DNA of 64,000 bases from Apoderus coryli (Eukaryota > Arthropoda > Insecta > Coleoptera > Attelabidae): positions 13,578,001 to 13,642,000 of the forward strand of contig OU452210.1 of NCBI GenBank assembly GCA_911728435.2. Reading direction: 5' to 3'. A program made the position numbers and the translations under genes. Of this stretch, positions 59,501-64,000 are shown piece after piece. Within the stretch, counting starts at the first letter, position 1. Each line of letters opens with the position of its first letter. Under the pieces are notes generated by a model. The model was not told the DNA's origin, did not search any database, and saw nothing but the letters and a program-made list of their open reading frames with translations.

Positions 59501-61561
59501 TTAAATCTCGGGACGACACTGAGTGTAGTATATCGCTTTTGTTTTGAAAATAAAATCACATTTCTTAGAGACGCCATTCGCTTTCAAATGGAGATATGAG
59601 CGTTGGAGAATCATAACTGCAATTTCATTTAATAAGTAGGTGTATGTCATGTAACAATAAAATAATATACACCTTGCACCTTTACTCAGTGGATGCCGCC
59701 TTCTTCTTCTTTCGCTAATTTCGGATTTGCATTGTTTCTTGCAACGCAATTTTGCCAATTACTATTTTATTTTTTTTATATTTATTTCTACCCCTGATGG
59801 TTTTTGTTGAATTATTATTTATTTTTTAGTTTTTTTGTTTAGTATATTAGCTTTGTTTGAGACGTATTTTTAAGCAGTTCTGATTTTATTGACATTAAAA
59901 ATAGCGGTTAGGGTTGAGTCGGTAGTGTCAGAGTCGCGGAGCATCGATTTAGGAACGCCTCAGGGCAGTGTACTTGGACCTTTGCTCTTTCTGCTTTTTA
60001 TCAATGATCTTTCAGCTAATATCACACACGGTTCCCTTTATCTATATGCAGATGACACAACCATATTGTTGACCGACAAGGATTCTGAGATTCCGGAGCG
60101 GAAGATCAATGCTACACTGACAAACTGATTATAAACTATGGTAAGACCGTGGCACTGCCCTTCAATAGATATAAATCATCAAATATAGAAATTAAATTCA
60201 ATCACGTTCTTTTGCCATTATCAAGGTCGGCGAAACTGCTGGGGGTGCTTGTGGATGACAAACTGGACTGGGTAACGCATATCGACGCCGTTTGCAGTAA
60301 ACTGAATAAGAATCTATACTTACTTCGATCTCTAAGAGGATTCATGGATACCCCATCTCTTATTTCTGTTTATTATGCTTTAATCTATTCAGTGATTGCA
60401 TACAATATTGTGATTTGGGGTAGAAGTGTTGAAATTGACAGGGTCTTTGTGCTGCAGAAGCGAGCGGTGAGGTGCATCTTTAATATCCCGTTTCTAGGAA
60501 CATAAGTTGCTTACAGTCACTTCAATATATTTGTACAAACTACTGTGTTACACATTCAAAAACAGAAACATCACGCCTACTTGTGGCATTAATCATCAAC
60601 ATTTTACACGTGGACGAGATCGCCTGTATCTGCCCAGACCCAATCATGAGTTTTATAAGAAATCACCGCATTACTCTGGGCGATATTTTTATAATCTTCT
60701 TCCGGAAGACATAAGAGTTTGTCAGACAGAGGGTAAATTTAAAACTAAACTAAGGGCTCTCCTTAATTCTAACACGATCTATAGCCTTCATGAATTTGCA
60801 ACTATTATGGAGACATCGTAGATTGTTTTTTTAGTGTTTTTGTTTGTATTTGTGTTTAATTTATATAACTGCAACTGCATAGGTGTATTCAAATTTTAGA
60901 TTGTGACGTGTTTGTTTATTGCCTTATGTGTTATAAGGAACCAGGTTGAATGTAGCTATGGATCATTTATTGTATTGTGTCTATATACAACGTTTTGTAT
61001 GACTTGTGACAGAATAAAGATATTATTATTAAAAATCTTTAAGTTTGTATTTATTATATAATATTATATCTCTTAATGGTCCAGTCTTTGAGGGATTTTG
61101 GAATCCAGCAGAAGATTTCTGCGTGAAGATTTAATGTTGTAATTCAATATCTATTTTGTAAGATTTGTCACGGCAATCCGTCATGGGTCAAAGGCAGATG
61201 GATCAAAGAAAATTATAATATTGCAATTTAAAGTTTTTGGTTTTTGGCCACTTTTGAAACATACCTACAGTAAATGTTATATTGTTTTAAGATAATTTCT
61301 ATTTGAGTATACCAATCTTTGTTACTGTATATTTTATAAATTTGATGAATGAATGCGTCGAAAAATGTATAATTACCGGCGATTTTCCTGCAACTAACTG
61401 TAGGGAGAATCATTGCGAAATTGAAAGGCGCAGAAGAAATAAGATGACAGCATATATCACAGAACTGTCAGATATGGTGCCAACTTGTAGTGCCCTTGCC
61501 AGGAAACCGGATAAGCTCACGATCCTAAGGATGGCTGTAGCGCATATGAAGGCTCTAAGAG
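26523..61561 (+). CDS. tgo: tango / ARNT 5' part (N-terminus and bHLH), four exons in window
   Basis: Class II bHLH-PAS transcription factor, obligate nuclear partner of AHR/Spineless-, Sima/HIF-, Single-minded- and Trachealess-type proteins. Exons 26523-26550, 26903-26951, 50190-50273 and 61404-61561 join in phase. They give [26 protein letters not shown], then the [15 protein letters not shown] segment, [11 protein letters not shown], and the b[17 protein letters not shown]...MKALR. The basic region and both helices match ARNT almost word for word. The next exon (expected to begin with the rest of a Gly codon, then TGNTS-like residues and PAS-A) is not in the window. The second intron is about 23 kb and the third about 11 kb. 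Confidence 0.94.
26903..26951 (+). CDS. tgo: tango exon 2, isoform A
   Basis: Acceptor AATTAAAG ends at 26902 and donor GTAAGT starts at 26952. It encodes [17 protein letters not shown] (first and last Gly split), with the basic PKRR cluster found just upstream of the acidic SDEDD segment in insect ARNT proteins. It exits two bases into a codon, matching the A that opens the exon at 50190. Confidence 0.9.
26952..27592. other. tango intron 2, first part
   Basis: AT-rich intronic DNA between exon 2 and the first retroelement. No feature is recognised. Confidence 0.6.
27593..28270 (-). mobile_element. 5'-truncated non-LTR retrotransposon fragment
   Basis: An (AAT)n tail at about 27593-27608 is followed on the minus strand by the C-terminal part of an ORF2 protein. 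The block [15 protein letters not shown] is read in one frame near 28190-28225 and continues, after a frame change, into the 112-codon frame at 27853-28191. That frame has the [34 protein letters not shown] and [14 protein letters not shown] blocks typical of non-LTR C-termini. No RT palm motifs remain. Confidence 0.75.
28498..28806. mobile_element. 309-bp element with perfect 22-bp TIRs
   Basis: The 22 bases at 28498-28519 (starting ATAACTTAATGGCAAAGCGG) are exactly reverse-complemented at 28785-28806. The interior has no ORF; it contains the palindrome AACGAATTCGTT near 28620 and the segment TTTCGCTCTTTTTATGAGCTCG. Perfect termini imply a relatively young non-autonomous DNA transposon. The flanking bases do not reveal an obvious duplication, and the exact outer limits could be a few bases wider. 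Confidence 0.7.
28807..29908. other. tango intron 2, AT-rich, no gene
   Basis: Nothing recognisable beyond AT-rich sequence and short homopolymers. Confidence 0.6.
29909..32160 (-). mobile_element. DUF4817-type HTH transposon with inverted arms, split by a non-LTR insertion
   Basis: The left arm at about 30095-30390 is the reverse complement of about 31810-32150. Shared landmarks in order are CAAAGTTATTT, TCATCGAATTTTGTTATA, AGTTACAAT, AAACTAACTTTA, CGTTTTCGAGAATTTTT, ATTTATTTCTGACA and GAGAATAAGATAGCG. Between the arms, on the minus strand (about 31385-31560), [20 protein letters not shown] and [19 protein letters not shown] are read. This pattern (AE-x-Y...YP-R...P...F...L...GSF) resembles the helix-turn-helix of DUF4817-class insect transposon proteins. 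TACAGGGTGATTGG at 29909 may be the true left terminus. Outer limits are approximate. Confidence 0.5.
30640..31385 (-). mobile_element. 5'-truncated non-LTR copy nested in the HTH element
   Basis: The tail (AAT)n-AGCTTTATTGCCCAACAG at 30640 belongs to the same type as those at 42508 and 19164. Minus-strand frames 31156-31509 (downstream part [35 protein letters not shown]) and 30764-31126 ([36 protein letters not shown]) parallel the C-terminal half of the element at 42508 ([40 protein letters not shown]). The long frame at 31156-31509 is a chimera. Its first about 43 codons belong to the HTH element and the rest to this insertion. Confidence 0.8.
32161..34370. other. tango intron 2, mostly featureless
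   Basis: AT-rich with a few less AT-rich patches (for example 32930-33010). A perfect 14-bp inverted pair, TTTAAATGGAATGG at 33380-33393 and CCATTCCATTTAAA at 33481-33494, bounds a 115-bp unit. It could be the remnant of a small element. No gene is supported. Confidence 0.55.
34371..34694 (+). promoter_or_regulatory. Candidate internal promoter / 5' UTR of the alternative tango exon
   Basis: Immediately upstream of the ATG at 34695, bases about 34380-34580 are less AT-rich than the rest of this intron and free of recognised repeats. They contain GCTCGCGTAATCC and CGATGGCCGTTTTACGG-like words. If the exon at 34695 is a first exon, its promoter must be here. I see no TATA box at a convincing distance; this is positional inference. 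Confidence 0.3.
34695..34855 (+). CDS. tgo: Candidate alternative first exon of tango (isoform B)
   Basis: ATG at 34695 (context GTGGATATGT) opens 53 codons plus two bases. The leader begins [20 protein letters not shown] and continues with a His/Pro run ([13 protein letters not shown]), ending [14 protein letters not shown]. The frame closes at a TAA that spans the GTAAAT donor at 34856. The exon therefore ends two bases into a codon, like exon 2, and joins the A at 50190 to give [13 protein letters not shown]. That places a basic cluster before SDEDD, as PKRR does in isoform A. GC-rich codons (CCG, GCG) in an AT-rich intron argue for selection. It could instead be a chance ORF or part of an unknown nested gene. 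Confidence 0.68.
34856..40979. other. tango intron 2, AT-rich, no gene recognised
   Basis: About 6 kb. The two facing open frames at 35949-36228 (80 and 78 codons) overlap on opposite strands and match no family I know. A (ATTC)n microsatellite sits at about 39017-39033. The words AAATGACACC at about 35270 and 35680 hint at another repeat. Nothing here can be called a gene. Confidence 0.55.
40980..41290 (-). mobile_element. Decayed mariner transposase remnant, different from the copies at 45582 and 50778
   Basis: The minus strand reads [22 protein letters not shown] near 41150-41220. After a short insertion or frame change the reading is [11 protein letters not shown], corresponding to the [17 protein letters not shown] catalytic block of mariner transposases. 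Further on [13 protein letters not shown] (about 40985-41030) is readable in place of [13 protein letters not shown]. The frame is broken several times and the TIRs are not visible. The sequence is closer to the 'HDNAPVH' type than to the 'HDNARPH' type of the other two copies. Confidence 0.7.
41291..42507. other. tango intron 2, no gene recognised
   Basis: AT-rich intronic DNA. Short open frames near 41264-41582 are low in complexity and unsupported. Confidence 0.55.
42508..44960 (-). mobile_element. Jockey-like non-LTR retrotransposon, 5'-truncated but long
   Basis: The most complete retroelement in the window. Its 3' end is an (AAT)n tail at 42508-42530 followed by TTCTTTATTGTCTAACAGG. 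On the minus strand come, from the 5' side, the end of an endonuclease domain, a linker, RT and the C-terminal region. ORF1 and most of the endonuclease are missing, and the 5' truncation lies near 44960. It inserted antisense to tango, between exons 2 and 3. Confidence 0.88.
42644..44890 (-). pseudogene. Broken ORF2 (endonuclease end + reverse transcriptase)
   Basis: The frame at 43760-44890 starts inside the endonuclease with [14 protein letters not shown] and the end-of-domain motif as [11 protein letters not shown] (families have SDHxPL). It then has [13 protein letters not shown] linker residues, [20 protein letters not shown] and [20 protein letters not shown], the RT N-terminal blocks. 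A frameshift near 43790 moves reading into 43672-43917. The palm resumes at 43161-43643 with the catalytic [12 protein letters not shown], and the last frame (42644-43294) has [12 protein letters not shown] and [13 protein letters not shown]. The region around RT block B (GVPQGS) is missing or degraded, so the enzyme would be inactive. Confidence 0.88.
44961..45581. other. tango intron 2, no gene recognised
   Basis: AT-rich sequence between the retroelement and the mariner copy, with nothing recognisable. Confidence 0.6.
45582..46496 (-). mobile_element. mariner copy with inverted 3'-end duplication (truncated arm)
   Basis: The left boundary is TA-CGAGGCATGTTTTTTAAG at 45582, the 3' TIR of a minus-strand mariner. 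The body runs to about 46312 and ends inside the transposase, without the 5' half. Beyond a short filler, 46334-46496 is an inverted copy of the element's own 3' end (reverse complement of about 45660-45815), stopping at CATGTAAAAAT before the TIR. The same architecture, with a different junction, recurs at 50778-51611. Confidence 0.88.
45683..46307 (-). pseudogene. mariner transposase C-terminal two-thirds, frameshifted
   Basis: Three overlapping minus-strand frames are seen. 46047-46307 has the first catalytic Asp in [20 protein letters not shown]. 45850-46125 has [16 protein letters not shown], the second catalytic Asp, immediately followed by a frameshift (HMW instead of PHVANW). 45683-45961 has [20 protein letters not shown] with the third Asp. 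The order GDETW / HDNAR / PDLAPSD is the mariner DD34D pattern. The N-terminal HTH is absent and the frame is broken at least twice, so it is non-functional. Confidence 0.88.
46497..50189. other. tango intron 2, distal part, no gene recognised
   Basis: About 3.7 kb of AT-rich DNA up to the shared exon. Bases about 46530-47000 contain sentence-like AT-rich sequence (GATAACTCGAGAACGACTTG, AGCTTGAAAAGTGATTTT) of the sort found in dispersed insect repeats, but no boundaries can be drawn. The polypyrimidine-rich acceptor before exon 3 ends at 50189. Confidence 0.55.
50190..50273 (+). CDS. tgo: tango exon 3, shared, acidic/basic N-terminal segment
   Basis: Acceptor TTTGCTTCAG ends at 50189 and donor GTATCT starts at 50274. 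The first base completes the codon begun in either upstream exon (Gly from isoform A, Arg from isoform B). It encodes [15 protein letters not shown] and [12 protein letters not shown], then two bases of an Arg codon. The [20 protein letters not shown] junction is the start of the ARNT basic region. The entry phase is the key evidence tying both candidate first exons to this gene. Confidence 0.95.
50274..50777. other. tango intron 3, first part
   Basis: AT-rich with no recognisable feature. Confidence 0.6.
50778..51611 (+). mobile_element. mariner derivative bounded by two 3' TIRs (foldback)
   Basis: The left end TA-CGAGGCATGGTTTTTAAG and right end CTTAAAAAACATGCCTCG-TA are both the element's 3' terminus. 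The left arm (about 50780-50937) is an inverted, internally deleted copy of the 3' end. The body (about 50934 on) is a + strand mariner lacking its 5' half. TA occurs on both sides, as expected for a mariner insertion, so this rearranged form may itself have transposed. It lies about 500 bases downstream of tango exon 3. Confidence 0.9.
50934..51480 (+). pseudogene. mariner transposase fragment with premature stop
   Basis: The open frame (50934-51329) starts at [15 protein letters not shown]. The first catalytic Asp of GDETW is lost at the rearrangement junction. It continues through [38 protein letters not shown] (second Asp intact) and [13 protein letters not shown] (third Asp intact), and then meets TAA where the Tyr of APSDYHLF is expected. 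Homology continues beyond, with [24 protein letters not shown] residues, to the GNYVEK end, with a small deletion near QAAE. No active product is possible. Confidence 0.88.
51612..54990. other. tango intron 3, no gene recognised
   Basis: AT-rich. A less AT-rich patch at about 53755-53950 carries overlapping open frames on both strands (75 and 69 codons; the minus frame is Arg-rich), but I recognise no family and see no splice or start support. The rest is featureless. Confidence 0.55.
54991..55570 (-). mobile_element. 5'-truncated non-LTR fragment with (TTTA)n-type tail
   Basis: TTTTATTTATTTATTTATAA at about 54987-55006 marks the 3' end of a minus-strand element. The frame at 55198-55560 encodes 120 residues with [39 protein letters not shown] and [20 protein letters not shown], the arrangement seen at the C-terminus of non-LTR ORF2 proteins. 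The RT core is missing. The tail differs from the (AAT)n family, so this is a separate lineage. Confidence 0.72.
55571..59888. other. tango intron 3, AT-rich, no gene recognised
   Basis: About 4.3 kb without a supported gene. A 60-codon frame at 59209-59391 (minus) and an 85-codon frame at 59501-59758 (minus) match nothing I recognise. Patches at 58670-58800 and 59200-59420 are less AT-rich and may be old repeats. Confidence 0.55.
59889..60821 (+). pseudogene. Reverse transcriptase C-terminal half, three frames
   Basis: 59889-60128 contains [20 protein letters not shown] (RT block B) and [16 protein letters not shown] (catalytic YADD). A frameshift near 60130 leads to 60149-60505 with [39 protein letters not shown] and [11 protein letters not shown]. 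Another break at the stop near 60505 leads to 60507-60821 with [11 protein letters not shown] near the end. The order palm, thumb, C-terminal domain is preserved. The N-terminal RT blocks and the endonuclease are missing. Confidence 0.87.
59889..61030 (+). mobile_element. 5'-truncated non-LTR retrotransposon on the + strand
   Basis: This is the only clear retroelement in the window that runs in the same direction as the genes. It begins abruptly inside the RT near 59890 and ends GAATAAAGATATTATTATTA at 61014-61033, a polyadenylation signal plus simple-repeat tail. The coding part is broken into three frames. Being sense-oriented with its own AATAAA inside an intron, it is a potential premature polyadenylation site for tango. 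Confidence 0.87.
61404..61561 (+). CDS. tgo: tango exon 4, bHLH
   Basis: Acceptor TAACTGTAG ends at 61403 and donor GTAAAT starts at 61562. The first base completes Arg; then come the basic region [13 protein letters not shown], helix 1 [17 protein letters not shown], the loop LARKPDK and helix 2 [15 protein letters not shown]. The E-box-contacting residues (His, Glu and the Arg run of the basic region) are all present. The exon ends one base into a Gly codon, so the next exon must begin in that phase. The frame would otherwise run on into the intron and stop at 61612. Confidence 0.98.
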
Positions 61562-64000
61562 GTAAATATAAATTGAAATATATATTTTTGTTGGATGCCT
61601 ATCTTACGCTTTAGTTTCAAAGTTGTGAGTGAGTTTTTCACCACTATGACAAAAAAGTGGTGAAAATCCCACAAAAGGAACATACCAATTGTATTCAGAG
61701 ATAGGTGAAGAGGAATTTGTTTTTTCATTAAATCGAGTAATAAAATATCCACTGCTTCTGCTACTCTAAGCCATTTAAGGCGCTGTTACTTTTCGATAAA
61801 TTTGGAGAACATTTTATCACATTCAAAGACGGCATATACACAGTGTTAGTTTTTTTGCGATAAGTTGTGTTTTTATTTTAATTATATGAAAAACTATACA
61901 TACGTTTTTGGTGAGATGTATCGTCAACAGAGTGGGCTTAAATAATAAGGGCATTAATCCTGGTTAGCGAAGAGTAAGCAATCTGTGGCCCATAACTAAC
62001 TTAGCGATATCATCGCATTGTGCACAAGCACAGTCGATGCTAAAGCTATATCACGGTGTTAACGGTTTGCGCCAGAGAACGCCTAACCTGTTTAGGTTTT
62101 GGAAAGATATGTTAATGCTATTTTTACCATGAACTTCTTAGTTGCAATTCTAAACTTTTTCGCTGAAGTTCGTCATTTTAATAACGAATTTGGAATGCTT
62201 GGGAATAAGAAAAAGTTACTTAATTTTGAATTTTACACATGCATTTTCAATAAATACTTGAAGAAAACTATAATGAATGGCTTGAAAAGCTTGTTTTTAA
62301 CAAAATTTACTTTATTTGTAGTCTTCAAGTGCTCACCGGTTCATTTTTTCTCTAAGTTATGCCACTTTTTGTTCCTGTTCAGAAAAACCGATATTTGTAC
62401 CGAGTAAAATAATAAAATTTAGTGAAATAGGTTGACAAATTCCGACGACTTTAACTTGATGGGGTTTGTATGCTCTGCGTGCAAATGGTTAACACCTTCT
62501 AGTGATGGTAAGACCACCGTTACGAGCTTGTACAAGAGCGGAACATGGCAGCACGTCGGTGGTACTCAGGCCCGGCATTATTTTATTCTTTTTTTATGTA
62601 ATATGTATATAGAGTGCCCACTCTGCCCCTTCAAGGCAAAACCCTTTTTTATGTCTGATTTAATACAGTTTGTTACTGATAAATGCGTCATGCCTTTGTT
62701 TTTAAATTTAAAACTGTACTTTACTTTCTCGAGCTTCTCTCAATTATTTATTAATGTTGGATATGGTATTTTATTTAGTATACCTAATAACGAAACCATA
62801 TTCTTCATGTTTTTTGTTTATATAGTTTAATACATAGCGGGGGGTTTATTATAGGAAAACTGCTTCAGGTATGGCTACGTACGAAAAAAATGTGACAGAT
62901 CAAAGTTACAATACATGTCAATAACACTTGAAAAATATATTATATATTAGATTTTATTTTTTTTATAAAAAAAGACTCAAGTTGAGTGTGTATGCTCTCA
63001 TTCGGCGTTTTACCTAAACATATGGGTCATATGTTTAACATTAATTGTTTTAACTCTGTGATGAATGAAAAAGTACGAATTAAAATAAGTTCTGTCTTCA
63101 TATTAGCCTCCGGAGTAGTATTATATGTGTGCATTATGTCGGTTCGATAGCGAAAACAGGTCTTATAGCATGTTTCCTTTTTATGATTACATTTTTTTTT
63201 TGCCGCTAAGATTTATTATTAAATATACATGTGTAGTACCTGGATCAAAACCAAACTGTACCGCTTAAGTGTAATGAGAGAAACAGAGGAAAAAATAACA
63301 GTTATAAAGTTTCTCTGCTACATAATAATTTTACATGAATACTGGCTGCTGAAATTACAGCTGTGAGAACTATGTAAACGCAACAATTTATTTTACTGCT
63401 TTGCTTTTGCTTTATGGGTTTCGGTTCGTATTAAATTAGAAATTATTTTCAGCTTTGTCAGGTGACAAATAACAACAACAAACAGAAAAAAAAATTATTT
63501 GAGGTGAAAACTGACTACAGTTTAATAAATAATAATAGCGAATTAGCATTTAATGTATTTTTAACAATTTTATGTATTTTATTATTTTTGTTAGGTAGAA
63601 AGTGATTTTATAATACGGAAGGTAACAGCTCATTAAATGTGAACAATTTAAACACGATTTTCATAGAACAGTTACTGTTATTGTTTTATGTCACCTTTAC
63701 AGAGGAAGAATTGGCCATTCAGAAGGCATCCATGCACCGTACAGGTGGAAAATTTTATCTTCGCGCCAATGGTAAAGTTTGCATGCATATGAAACAATTC
63801 TATGCCATTGAATTTTCCAAAATAGGATAAATAAACCATTTTAAAGTTCTACTAAATATGTTTTAAACTAAACTGTAATGTTTTTTTTCTTCAATAGAAT
63901 TTCAAATATTACATGAGATACTTTGAAAAGGAAGCTAATTCTCGCTTAAATCCTCGTCAATTAATTTTAAAATTTGTTGACTTCTCTAGGATTTCTTCGA
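61562..64000. other. tango intron 4 (continues past window end)
   Basis: I searched by eye for the expected PAS-A exon (TGNTS... [20 protein letters not shown]-type residues) and did not find it, so it lies beyond 64000. A less AT-rich patch at 62440-62575 is unexplained. At about 63702-63775 the + strand reads EELAIQKASMHRTGGKFYLR, which resembles the end of Myb/SANT-like domains of transposon or Zeste-type proteins, preceded by a good acceptor-like CACCTTTACAG. It is too short to call. Confidence 0.5.

Overview
The window is AT-rich animal nuclear DNA with long introns, canonical GT/AG splice sites and many degraded non-LTR retrotransposons, mariner copies and foldback repeats. The two protein-coding genes that can be recognised, osa/ARID1 and tango/ARNT, are clearly arthropod in character, so I infer an insect. 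The order cannot be fixed from the sequence; the transposon content would suit a beetle or a similar insect, but that is only a guess.

Positions 1-5893 are taken to be an intron of osa whose upstream exons lie left of the window. It holds a small TIR-bounded element, two 5'-truncated antisense retrotransposon relics, a retrotransposon-type tail and an old direct duplication. Positions 5894-17970 carry eleven consecutive, phase-compatible exons of osa on the + strand, the ARID-containing subunit of the Brahma (SWI/SNF, BAP) chromatin remodeller. They give 1568 codons and a stop and include a 45-nt exon at 9260-9304. Downstream there is a palindromic TA-flanked MITE (18170-18648), a 1.3-kb foldback structure (about 19055-20375) and about 6 kb of AT-rich intergenic DNA without a recognisable gene.

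The 5' part of tango (ARNT, the common bHLH-PAS dimerisation partner) runs from 26523 to beyond the right edge, also on the + strand. Exons at 26523-26550, 26903-26951, 50190-50273 and 61404-61561 encode the N-terminus and the complete bHLH; the PAS exons lie outside. Inside the 23-kb second intron is a candidate alternative first exon (34695-34855). It encodes a Pro/Tyr/His-rich leader and ends in exactly the phase needed to splice to the shared exon at 50190. This is the most interesting gene-level observation.

The tango introns are a repeat archive: a nested non-LTR element inside what looks like a DUF4817-type HTH transposon with long inverted arms, a 309-bp element with perfect 22-bp TIRs, a heavily decayed mariner, a longer jockey-like element with endonuclease and RT remnants, and two mariner derivatives in which the 5' end has been replaced by an inverted copy of the 3' end. 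Almost all non-LTR copies lie antisense to the host genes. I saw no tRNA, rRNA, CRISPR array or bacterial-type feature.
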